Below, one piece after another: positions 7,500-14,438 of a stretch of 24,980 bases of DNA (positions are counted from its first letter, which is position 1; each line of letters begins with the position of its first letter). The translations under genes and the position numbers were made by a program. Where the stretch lies: the NCBI GenBank assembly GCA_033810155.1, contig JAPXKJ010000017.1, positions 1 through 24,980 of the forward strand, written 5' to 3'. Origin of the DNA: UBA3907 sp033810155 (GTDB taxonomy: Bacteria > Bacillota > Sulfobacillia > Fermentithermobacillales > Fermentithermobacillaceae). The notes under the pieces were generated by a model that made no database searches, was not told where the DNA came from, and worked only from the letters and a program-made list of their open reading frames with translations.

Positions 7500-9071
7500 T
7501 TATCGTTTCTTGAGCCATTCTTTCAGCCCTTCTTCGAATTCGGTTAGCGTAACTCCGAGTTCCTTCTTCATCGCATCTGAAAAAGAGAATTCTTTGCTTT
7601 TCATAAGCGATGCTATTTTGTCGTGACCGTACTCTGAATTCATGTAACGCAATGCCCAAGCGCCACCCGAATATGCATCGACGCTGGATAGCCCCTCATC
7701 GATGATTTTTTGAATGGCCGGATCGTATTGCTCAGCTTGCTTGGCGTCGAACTTGCTTTCACCAAGGACTATGAGGCGGGCGTATTCGCTTACGCCTTCG
7801 TTGAACCACATGGGAACGTCTCTATCTGAAAGCGACTTACCTGTAGCAGCCAGGCTGTATTTTTCGTAAAGGCAGTGCATGAATTCATGGGCGATATTGC
7901 CGATGTACCAATCTTTGTCGTAGTAGGGATTTTCTTTAACCGCCAAAGAAGGGGCGATGAAAGTGATCTTCGGTGGATTTGAGGCAGTGTGAGCGAAGGC
8001 GGTTCCATATTGGAGTTTCCCGCTAGGCACTGTCACCGAAATACTGACGTAAGGGACTTTGTCCAACGCATCCGGAAATACAGTCAGTAGTTTGTCCATT
8101 GTCTCTTCCGCCCATGTCAGCATGATGGGACCATCGTCAACGCAGGAGTGATGTGTGACTACTTCAAAATGCTCACTTGATACAACAGTGGGTTGCTGGG
8201 GGATGGCCGACGGAGCTAGCGGTTTTGCAGCCATGGCGTAAGCATCAACTTGCGGGGTTACCGGACGATCGATAGGAACTTTCCCCGAAGCCACAAGATT
8301 GGCCAAAGCAGCAATATCTCCCTGCACATCTTCGCTATTTCCTACTACAGCAATGCCTCTTTGCCGGCCCGAGGTGTCTAGCCTAAACCATATGTAAGGA
8401 GGAGCATACTGGGACAATTCTTCGGGTGTAAAGGGTAGAATTTGATCCATGCATGCAGGTGCCTTTTTTAGTATGTCGAAACCGACCTCGTGGTCTACGT
8501 CGTAGACCAGTATGGAGTCCCGCCCACGGACAGAGTCTATGTGCTTCGGTATGTTATCATAAATGTACGTCATGCTTCCTCCAAGCATGCCTCCTTTCCC
8601 AAATTTATCTACAAAAGAGCAATCAGGCGATACGCCCAACGAAAGAAGTACATATGGGCAGTTAAGTTTGACTGGTCTTGAAGGAATGGGTACTTTTCCC
8701 TCAGAGGCAGATTGAAGGGCGTATTTGGATAGCTGCTCTTGAGCGCTGGCCAATTGTCTCCGGAATTCTCCGAGCGGGCTCAAGTCTATTGAAATTTCTC
8801 GAGGATCGGTTGAAGAGTCGCGGGTTTCTTGGATGGAAACGCCCAGGGTTTCTTCGATAAGCTCCCGTGGGATCATGATGTGACCTTTGACGTCTATGGC
8901 AGGGGTTTCGGTCTTTATTGCTTCGCCTTCTAGGCGTACTTCGACAGTTGGGAATCCTGCAAAGGTATCGCTTTTTTGGCAGCCTGATGCGCCAAAGATG
9001 CAGACGGCGCAGATAGCGCAGATGATAATTCCGGCAACCATTGACTCGGCGAGTGATAGTGTGGACTTCAT
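7500..9071 (-). CDS. Secreted lipoprotein metallopeptidase with HExxH (peptidase MA-like, gluzincin)
   Basis: 523 residues. The N terminus has a hydrophobic signal with the lipobox FGASGC (lipidated Cys about residue 31), so the protein should be anchored outside the cell membrane. Residues of about 41-80 (VEVRLEGEAI...GHIMIPRELIEETLGV) resemble the stalk domain found in copper amine oxidase N-terminal repeats. The C-terminal third carries IAHEFMHCLYEKY (HExxH at about 395-399) and WFNEGVSEYARL about 30 residues later, which supplies the glutamate ligand of gluzincins; the pattern matches the 'peptidase MA-like' domain. The start ATG 9071 is nine bases after GGAGG. The frame runs open to 9368, but those 99 extra residues have no such site and would bury the signal peptide. 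Substrate unknown; a role in peptide scavenging or wall remodelling is possible. Confidence 0.85.
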   Translation of the reverse strand: MKSTLSLAESMVAGIIICAICAVCIFGASGCQKSDTFAGFPTVEVRLEGEAIKTETPAIDVKGHIMIPRELIEETLGVSIQETRDSSTDPREISIDLSPLGEFRRQLASAQEQLSKYALQSASEGKVPIPSRPVKLNCPYVLLSLGVSPDCSFVDKFGKGGMLGGSMTYIYDNIPKHIDSVRGRDSILVYDVDHEVGFDILKKAPACMDQILPFTPEELSQYAPPYIWFRLDTSGRQRGIAVVGNSEDVQGDIAALANLVASGKVPIDRPVTPQVDAYAMAAKPLAPSAIPQQPTVVSSEHFEVVTHHSCVDDGPIMLTWAEETMDKLLTVFPDALDKVPYVSISVTVPSGKLQYGTAFAHTASNPPKITFIAPSLAVKENPYYDKDWYIGNIAHEFMHCLYEKYSLAATGKSLSDRDVPMWFNEGVSEYARLIVLGESKFDAKQAEQYDPAIQKIIDEGLSSVDAYSGGAWALRYMNSEYGHDKIASLMKSKEFSFSDAMKKELGVTLTEFEEGLKEWLKKR

Positions 9072-9435
9072 TTCTGGCATCCTCCTGCTGTTTGTTCTTG
9101 TGATTCCTTTATTACGCAAGAGTATCTGGTTTTCCTTCGATGTGAATGACTGTGTCTTCATTAGCGTGCTAAGCTGAGGTCGGGTGTTGGCTCTTTGGGT
9201 TCTACTTTGCGTTCTACTTTGCGTTTCATAATTCGGGAGGATTTTGATAGACTGAAAGTGCAGGAGATAAGTGTTAAGCCGTGAGTTATCGGGGCATATT
9301 GCAGCATATCGTCTGATAGATGCAGAAAAAGCGCGAACATTTGATGAAACAAGAAGGCAGGTAGACACTCAAGCAAAAAGCGAAGCAAAAAGTACCGTCC
9401 CCGCTGCTTCTAATGCTTTGGAGGTGAAATTAGAG
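9072..9435. other. Divergent intergenic region with short tandem repeats
   Basis: Lies between the lipoprotein peptidase (leftward) and the HdeD-like gene (rightward). It contains two tandem copies of TTCTACTTTGCG (9200-9211 and 9212-9223). A 10-base duplication of AAGCAAAAAG runs into the 29-bp repeat (9371-9392). No gene of its own is supported. No strong promoter was recognised on either strand, although both flanking genes probably need one here. Confidence 0.5.
9382..9410 (+). repeat. 29-bp dispersed repeat, copy 2
   Basis: GAAGCA arm, core AAAAGTACCGTCCCC, TGCTTC arm. It is in inverted orientation to copy 1 (7335-7363) and in the same orientation as the tandem copies at 11039-11099. 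It ends ten bases before the ribosome-binding site of the HdeD-like gene, so it is part of that gene's leader. Confidence 0.9.
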
Positions 9436-9951
9436 ATGAAGAAGACTGATTGGATGGCGGTTCTCGTTGGAATTGTGATGATTCTACTTAGTATCTTGGT
9501 TCTGTCTCATCCTGGTTCTACGATTACTACTCTGGCCGCGATCGTGGGAGTAGTGGCGCTTGTACGAGGCATAATGTTTCTCGTCGAATACAACAGCGTA
9601 AAAGATCTGAGCCATGGTCGCGCAACTCTGTCTCTGTTTTTGGGGATACTGCTAATCGTGCTCGGCGCGTTGTTTCTGATAGGTCCTGAGTTTGTTCTAG
9701 ATGTTTTTGTTTACATCGCGGCGATTTGGTTTATTGCTGAAGCTATCCAGAACTTGATGGCGACCGGCCCGTACAAGAACGTGAGCAACTCTCTTTATGT
9801 GTTTAGCGTTACGCTTAACGTATTGCTCCTAATTGGTGCGGTGGTCCTTTTATTTAGACCGGATATTGTCTGGTTATCGGTATCTGTGATCATAGGTATC
9901 TTGCTCATGATCGCCGGCTTAGGTTATCTGGTCAACGGTTTTATAGATTAG
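9436..9951 (+). CDS. HdeD-like (DUF308) six-TM membrane protein
   Basis: 171 residues with six membrane segments at about 6-24, 29-50, 65-83, 85-107, 119-139 and 144-168. They are arranged as three hairpins with repeated patterns such as GIVMILLSILVLSHP, GILLIVLGALFLIGP and LIGAVVLLFRPD. This internal three-fold pattern, a helix pair with a conserved Pro after a Leu/Ile-rich helix, is typical of the HdeD/DUF308 family, linked to acid resistance in enteric bacteria but without a known biochemical function in Firmicutes. The ATG at 9436 sits eight bases after GGAGGTGA. A reading frame open from 9271 has no ribosome-binding site. The gene overlaps no neighbour and is followed by GGCTGG/CCAGCC pairing without a T tract. 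Confidence 0.85.
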   Translation: MKKTDWMAVLVGIVMILLSILVLSHPGSTITTLAAIVGVVALVRGIMFLVEYNSVKDLSHGRATLSLFLGILLIVLGALFLIGPEFVLDVFVYIAAIWFIAEAIQNLMATGPYKNVSNSLYVFSVTLNVLLLIGAVVLLFRPDIVWLSVSVIIGILLMIAGLGYLVNGFID

Positions 9952-10014
9952 GCTGGGATCGAATCTATCACCAGCCAACCGTGTATTAGGACGAGGTAGA
10001 TTTAGAGAATCCTT

Positions 10015-11028
10015 ATGGAGGAGGGAAGGGCCGCCCAGTCTGAGCATCCGTGTATTAGGTTATCGCCAGGAATCGAAAACAGTGAGCGGCCATGTACTAT
10101 GGATTCGTATGTGGTCGAATCGGGTGTACCTGCATATTTGTACCTCACCGAAAATCAGTGGGATGAAAAGGAGTCCCAGTCCAAGCGGCTCTCATCTCCA
10201 TGCGCTCTGTGCGGAAGAAGGTGCGGGGCTGCAAGGACAGAGGGCTGTATAGGTGTGTGCAAGACCGGAAATAGGGCCGTAGTTTCCAGCTTCGGACCTC
10301 ACTTTGGCGAAGAACCTCCTCTTTCAGGCAAGAAAGGTTCCGGGACTATATTCTTCACCTGGTGCAATCTTAAGTGCTGCTTCTGCCAGAATTACGAGAT
10401 AGCGCATCTTGGCAGGGGAACAGAAGTAAGTGATGAAGAGCTCAGTCAACTAATGTTGAGCGTTCAAGCTATGGGTTGTCACAATGTGAACTTAGTTACG
10501 CCAACCCACGTTGTGCCCAATATTGTTTCCGCTCTTCGCTTAGCTGCGCGACAAGGTCTTAGAATCCCTATCGTATACAATACAGGGGGATACGATTCTC
10601 TGGAAACCATCCGAGTGTTGGATGGAATTGTTGACATATACATGCCTGACATGAAGTACGGGGACTCTGGGCCAGCCGAAGAATTCTCCAATGCACCTGA
10701 TTATCCTCGAGTTAACTTTGCCGCCGTCAAGGAGATGCACAGGCAAGTAGGTGAATTAGTGACCACAATCGATGGTATTGCTGTACGGGGGCTTTTGGTT
10801 AGGCACTTAGTATTGCCGGAGGGTATGGCGGGGACCAAAAGGGTTGCAGAGTTTGTATCCCGGGATATATCCAAAGATACGTATATGAACATAATGGCCC
10901 AGTACCGGCCATATTATAAGGCTGTGGGACACCCGTCAATCGGTCGCAGGATCACTATGACCGAGTATCGGGAAGCATTGGCCATCGCCCGTGCGGCGGG
11001 CCTCAGACGAGTTTTGAGCGGAACTTAA
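10015..11028 (+). CDS. PflX-like radical SAM protein (pyruvate formate-lyase activase homologue)
   Basis: 337 residues. The radical SAM cluster CNLKCCFC (Cys 117, 121, 124; CxxxCxxC) is preceded by a Cys-rich N-terminal module CALCGRRCGAARTEGCIGVC (Cys 63, 66, 70, 78, 82). That pattern is typical of COG1313/PflX proteins, which are related to glycyl-radical enzyme activases but have no agreed substrate. Later motifs are TPTHVVPNI, IVYNTGGYD and DIYMPDMKYGDS. No glycyl-radical enzyme lies in the window, so the partner is unknown. Start is uncertain: ATG 10015 has only a weak site (AGAG, nine bases ahead), and the next in-frame ATG at 10099 has none; the first 50 residues are not family-like. 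Confidence 0.88.
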   Translation: MEEGRAAQSEHPCIRLSPGIENSERPCTMDSYVVESGVPAYLYLTENQWDEKESQSKRLSSPCALCGRRCGAARTEGCIGVCKTGNRAVVSSFGPHFGEEPPLSGKKGSGTIFFTWCNLKCCFCQNYEIAHLGRGTEVSDEELSQLMLSVQAMGCHNVNLVTPTHVVPNIVSALRLAARQGLRIPIVYNTGGYDSLETIRVLDGIVDIYMPDMKYGDSGPAEEFSNAPDYPRVNFAAVKEMHRQVGELVTTIDGIAVRGLLVRHLVLPEGMAGTKRVAEFVSRDISKDTYMNIMAQYRPYYKAVGHPSIGRRITMTEYREALAIARAAGLRRVLSGT

Positions 11029-11038
11029 AACTGGAAAT

Positions 11039-11067
11039 GAAGCAGAAAGTGCCGTCCCCGGTGCTTC
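11039..11067 (+). repeat. 29-bp dispersed repeat, copy 3 (tandem)
   Basis: GAAGCA arm, core GAAAGTGCCGTCCCCGG, TGCTTC arm. Identical to copy 4, which starts 32 bases later, and differs from copy 2 at about three positions. It starts ten bases after the stop codon of the radical SAM gene. Confidence 0.92.
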
Positions 11068-11070
11068 AAT

Positions 11071-11099
11071 GAAGCAGAAAGTGCCGTCCCCGGTGCTTC
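11071..11099 (+). repeat. 29-bp dispersed repeat, copy 4 (tandem)
   Basis: Exact duplicate of copy 3 with a three-base AAT spacer between them (period 32). It lies about 90 bases before the cobalamin riboswitch. Confidence 0.92.
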
Positions 11100-11188
11100 A
11101 CTGGAATTTTGGATGAAACTAGGCTAGAATAGATCTGGTTAGCACGGCTGTTCGTGCCAGAAATGTTCGGACAATTGAATATGGAGTG

Positions 11189-11395
11189 CGGTTATTGAGG
11201 ACGTTCAGGTGCCCGCTAAGGGAGAATAGGGAAGTCCGGTGAAGCGTTGATGCGCAAAGCCGGCGCGGTGCCGCCACTGTAACCGGGGAGCTACCTGCAT
11301 AATGCCACTTAAGTCATGTGATTTAACGGAAGGCGCAGGGGCGATGAGCCGGAAGCCAGGAGACCTGCCTGGATGTGTACGTTGCCTAACTTCGA
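11189..11395 (+). promoter_or_regulatory. Cobalamin (vitamin B12) riboswitch
   Basis: The conserved blocks appear in the right order: CAGGTGCC, GGGAAGTCCGGTGAAGC, the B12-box-type GCCGCCACTGTAACCGGGGA (11273 on), a variable stem, then GAGCCGGAAGCCAGGAGACC and TGCC. Known function: binding of adenosylcobalamin or a related cobamide in the leader RNA switches off expression downstream. The genes that follow (btuF, btuC, btuD) are exactly the expected targets. The exact ends are approximate because the outer stem P1 was judged by eye. Confidence 0.95.
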
Positions 11396-11432
11396 GCGAA
11401 AGGAGGGGACGTTTTTATATTAAGAGAACTCC

Positions 11433-11455
11433 CCCGACTAGATGTCGGGCTTTTG
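11433..11455 (+). terminator. Terminator in the riboswitch expression platform
   Basis: Stem CCCGAC/GTCGGG (11433-11438 with 11444-11449), five-base loop, then CTTTTG. It sits between the riboswitch and the btuF ribosome-binding site, so it is likely to stop transcription when cobalamin is bound. I could not identify a convincing antiterminator pairing by eye. Confidence 0.8.
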
Positions 11456-11502
11456 TATATAAGACTAGATAACGGCAGAATAGGGTAGGAGGCAGATGCA
11501 CT

Positions 11503-12438
11503 TTGAAAAGAAGAGATTTACATAACAAGAAAATGTCAAGAAACAAAATTACCCCTGTATTAGCGTTGGTATTACTGATTGCCAGCATAGGGATGCTGGT
11601 GGCTGGCTGCAAATCTAAGCCCGCCACCTTTACTGACGGTGTGGGCAGGACAATATCTTTGGAAAAAACCCCGGAAAAGATAGTATCTCTTTCGCCGGCG
11701 CATACGGAGATTTTGTTTGCTTTGGGTTTAGGCGACAAAGTGATCGGGGTCAGCAACTGGTGCAACAAACCCGAAGAAGCGCTTGACAAAGAGAAGGTTG
11801 GAGATGCATTTAGCCTGGACAAGGAAAAACTTGTGAGCCTACAGCCTGACATAGTGTTCATACCCGGGAGCAAAGACTCGCCTCAGGTAAAAGAGATTGA
11901 GGATTTGGGTATTCCCGTATACGTTTCTAACCCTGCAAGTGTCTCGGAAGTCTTCGATGAGATAAAGAGGGTTGCAGAAGTAACAGGCGTAAAAGATGAG
12001 GGACAGCAACTCGCAGATGAATTGCAGAATGAGCTGGACGGAGTGAAGCAGAAGCTGGAAGCCTACGAAGGCAACAAAGTCAAAGTCTTGGTTTTGGTAG
12101 ACCCTGAATTGTGGACTGTAGGTCCGGGCTCATTCATAGACGAGGTCGTCGCGTTCTCTGGTGGAGAAAACGCTATGGCCGATGTCGATATGCAGTATTT
12201 GCAGGTAAGCATGGAAGAGGTTCTCTCAAGAGATCCAGATGTAATACTCGTTACGGTGCCAGAAGACCAGTGCGCCGCTCTAGCTGAAAGACCGGGCTGG
12301 ACTGACTTGCGTGCAGTCAAAGAGGGCCGGGTGTATTACGTAGACGGAGATTTGGTTAGCAGACCGGGGCCAAACATAGTAGAAGCAATAAAGGAAGTTG
12401 CCGGATACTTATACCCCGATTTGGAACTTGGCGAGTAA
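11503..12438 (+). CDS. btuF: Vitamin B12 ABC transporter substrate-binding lipoprotein
   Basis: 311 residues. Lipoprotein signal with lipobox MLVAGC (Cys about 36), then a class III periplasmic-binding fold with the usual start RTISLEKTPEKIVSLSPAHTEILFALGLGDKVIGVSNWC, and later LQPDIVFIPG, VLVLVDPELWTVGPGSFIDEVVAFSGGENA and EEVLSRDPDVILV. These match BtuF/FepB-type corrinoid or siderophore binders; the riboswitch upstream points to cobalamin or another corrinoid. The start is TTG 11503, ten bases after AGGAGG. An ATG at 11533 gives a shorter signal sequence and is less well placed. Anchored on the outer face of the membrane, it would feed ligand to the BtuC dimer encoded 61 bases downstream. 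Confidence 0.93.
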   Translation: MKRRDLHNKKMSRNKITPVLALVLLIASIGMLVAGCKSKPATFTDGVGRTISLEKTPEKIVSLSPAHTEILFALGLGDKVIGVSNWCNKPEEALDKEKVGDAFSLDKEKLVSLQPDIVFIPGSKDSPQVKEIEDLGIPVYVSNPASVSEVFDEIKRVAEVTGVKDEGQQLADELQNELDGVKQKLEAYEGNKVKVLVLVDPELWTVGPGSFIDEVVAFSGGENAMADVDMQYLQVSMEEVLSRDPDVILVTVPEDQCAALAERPGWTDLRAVKEGRVYYVDGDLVSRPGPNIVEAIKEVAGYLYPDLELGE

Positions 12439-12499
12439 ACACTGCCGGGGGTCGTCACAGAGTCTTTTTTGATGGAGCGCTCGCGGAGGAGGAGCCTAA

Positions 12500-13534
12500 G
12501 TGGGAATTGACCAGATCAGGAACTTGAGACAAAGAAAGTACCTGTTCCTAGCTGCGGTCGCAGCGCTTTCTGTGATCAGCATTTTCCTCGGCCTGTCGTT
12601 GGGCAGTGTGTCTGTTTCTGTCAGCGACATATTGGGCGCCCTTTTCGAAGGTCCCGGTAAGGACACAGAAGACATAGGATATACCATATTGTGGACTCTT
12701 AGGTTTCCCCGGGTTCTACTTGCGTTTATAGAAGGCGCATCCCTTGGCATAGCGGGCGCTGCCATGCAAGGGCTCTTCAGAAATCCTATGGCAGATCCTT
12801 ACGTGCTTGGAGTTTCGTCAGGCGCCTCTTTGGGTGCAGTTTTGGGCATTGTATTTGGGTTTGGGAGGGTCTTAGGTCTTTGGGCCCTCCCAATACTTGC
12901 GTTTGCCGGTGCCTTCATCTCCACAGGCATTGTCTATCTATTGTCGACCAAGAGCGGCCGTACTGATACCTGGACTCTTCTTTTGGCAGGTATTGCAGTA
13001 TCTAGCTTGATTTCGTCTATCATAGCTTTCCTCATGGTGCTTTTTAGACAGCGAGTAGAGGAGATAGTATTTTGGACAATGGGTGGTCTTGGAAGGACTT
13101 CCTGGAAGGTTGTAGGAGCCGCATTGCCGTACGCGGCGTTGGGCACAGGAGTTTTGTGGTTTCAGTCCAGATCGCTCAACGCCTTCTCATTTGGGGAAGA
13201 AACTGCATTTCATATGGGGGTTTCTGTAGAGACAGTTAAGCGTCGCATTCTATGGGCAAGCTCCATAGCAACCGCTAGCTGCGTGGCATTTACTGGACCC
13301 ATTGGATTCATCGGCTTGATAGTGCCGCACGTAGTAAGGATCTTGCTTGGACCGGACCACCGTTGGCTCATGCCGGCTTCCGCCTTTGTCGGAGGAAACT
13401 CGCTCATATTAGCAGATCTCCTAGCGCGTACAATAGTCCCACCCCTCGAGATTCCTGTAGGGGTTATCACCTCCTTGTTTGGAGCCCCGTTTTTCCTCTA
13501 CCTCTTGGCTAGAACGAGAAAGGGGGGAATGTGA
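12500..13534 (+). CDS. btuC: Vitamin B12 ABC transporter permease (FecCD family)
   Basis: 344 residues with about ten hydrophobic helices. Family signatures are RFPRVLLAFIEGASLGIAGAAMQGLFRNPMADPYVLGVSSGASLGAVLG, interrupted here only by typical substitutions, then GRTSWKVVG, SFGEETAFHMGVSV (near the coupling loop) and FTGPIGFIGLIVPHVVRILLGPDHR. All are hallmarks of BtuC/FecCD permeases, which translocate cobalamin or siderophores. GTG start at 12500 after a GGAGGAGGAG site. The stop overlaps the region just before the ATPase start (two bases between the stop and the chosen ATG), showing translational coupling within the riboswitch-controlled operon. Confidence 0.95.
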   Translation: MGIDQIRNLRQRKYLFLAAVAALSVISIFLGLSLGSVSVSVSDILGALFEGPGKDTEDIGYTILWTLRFPRVLLAFIEGASLGIAGAAMQGLFRNPMADPYVLGVSSGASLGAVLGIVFGFGRVLGLWALPILAFAGAFISTGIVYLLSTKSGRTDTWTLLLAGIAVSSLISSIIAFLMVLFRQRVEEIVFWTMGGLGRTSWKVVGAALPYAALGTGVLWFQSRSLNAFSFGEETAFHMGVSVETVKRRILWASSIATASCVAFTGPIGFIGLIVPHVVRILLGPDHRWLMPASAFVGGNSLILADLLARTIVPPLEIPVGVITSLFGAPFFLYLLARTRKGGM

Positions 13535-13536
13535 TA

Positions 13537-14328
13537 ATGGACTATGGACCCGGAATAAGTCTAACCAACCTGTCTTTTGGCTATGGCGACAATTTGACCT
13601 TGAAGGATATAGATCTTGAGGTTTCGCGAGGCACTTTTGCTGCTCTACTAGGACCCAATGGCGCAGGCAAGAGCACCCTTTTAAAGACAATTTCAGGATA
13701 CCTTAAGCCTCAAAAGGGGAAAGTCCTAGTTTGCGAAAAACCTGTGCATTCCCTCAAAGATAAAGAAAGAAGTCGCCTCGTGACGTACCTAGCGCCTGAA
13801 AGCAAGTCGTCTTTTGATTTTAGCGTCGAAGAAGTAGTGATCATGGGAAGACTTTCTTACTCTCAATCAGTCTTTTCGCATTCGCCTGACGACGTAGACT
13901 TTGCAGAAAAGGCTATGCAGATAACTCAAATCGAGCACTTACGTCACAGGCCTGTTACCTCCCTTTCGTCGGGTGAGCAGCAGAGAGTACAGATTGCACG
14001 AGCCATTTGTCAGGATCCCCAAGTGTTTCTGCTAGATGAGCCAACAGCTCATCTAGACATGTTATTTGAGCTTGAGATCATGGAACTTGTCACCCGCCTC
14101 GTGCAAGAAGGTAGAACAGTGTTCGCCATCCTCCACGACGTTAACCTCGCACTTAGGTTTGCGTCTAGGCTCTACTTTATGAAAGACGGCGTCTTAACCC
14201 ATTCGCTGGAGCCCAACGATTTATCTTCCGACGTGATTCGAGAAGTCTATGGTGTAAATGCCCGCATAGTAGAAGATGCGGCATCCGGAGCTAGGTTTGT
14301 TTTGCCATACGCCGGTAACAATGTATAA
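13537..14328 (+). CDS. btuD: Vitamin B12 ABC transporter ATP-binding protein
   Basis: 263 residues with the full ABC ATPase set: Walker A GPNGAGKST (about 39-47), signature LSSGEQQR (about 143-150), Walker B VFLLDEP (about 163-169), and the switch histidine in ILHDVN (about 200). Cytoplasmic partner of BtuC. An upstream GTG at 13531 overlaps the btuC stop. ATG 13537 lies eight bases after AGGGGGGA and is the better start. The C-terminal 30 residues (REVYGVNARIVEDAASGARFVLP) resemble the short regulatory tail of FecE/BtuD-type ATPases. No clear terminator follows before the heat-shock promoter. Confidence 0.94.
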   Translation: MDYGPGISLTNLSFGYGDNLTLKDIDLEVSRGTFAALLGPNGAGKSTLLKTISGYLKPQKGKVLVCEKPVHSLKDKERSRLVTYLAPESKSSFDFSVEEVVIMGRLSYSQSVFSHSPDDVDFAEKAMQITQIEHLRHRPVTSLSSGEQQRVQIARAICQDPQVFLLDEPTAHLDMLFELEIMELVTRLVQEGRTVFAILHDVNLALRFASRLYFMKDGVLTHSLEPNDLSSDVIREVYGVNARIVEDAASGARFVLPYAGNNV

Positions 14329-14356
14329 CCGGGATCCGCGCAGCATATCCGCTCTA

Positions 14357-14385
14357 TTGACACGTTTTAAGCCTTGTGCTATCTT
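14357..14385 (+). promoter_or_regulatory. Sigma-A promoter of the hrcA heat-shock operon
   Basis: TTGACA (14357-14362), exactly 17 bases, then TATCTT (14380-14385). The -35 is a perfect consensus and the -10 has four of six matches. The predicted transcript start falls at about 14392, directly at the CIRCE element, as in other HrcA-controlled operons. Confidence 0.88.
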
Positions 14386-14393
14386 CGAATTAG

Positions 14394-14420
14394 TTAGCAC
14401 TCTTCATGCGGGAGTGCTAA
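14394..14420 (+). promoter_or_regulatory. CIRCE operator (HrcA binding site)
   Basis: TTAGCACTC, nine bases, GAGTGCTAA: the exact consensus inverted repeat with the exact consensus spacing. Known function: HrcA repressor binds it and heat stress relieves repression. It sits just downstream of the promoter and 18 bases before the hrcA start codon. Confidence 0.98.
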
Positions 14421-14438
14421 GGAAGGAGGGGAGTTCAA

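Noticed and set aside
9072..9368. Upstream extension of the lipoprotein peptidase frame (99 residues)
   Set aside because: It would bury the lipoprotein signal inside the protein. The shorter start has GGAGG at the right distance and leaves the signal peptide at the N terminus.
9951..9976. GGCTGG/CCAGCC hairpin after the HdeD-like gene
   Set aside because: Short stem, 14-base loop and no T tract, so not supported as an intrinsic terminator.
9979..10059. CCGTGTATTAGG occurring twice (9979-9990 and 10048-10059)
   Set aside because: A single 12-base match at this distance is only mildly unlikely by chance in 25 kb, and nothing else about it suggests function.
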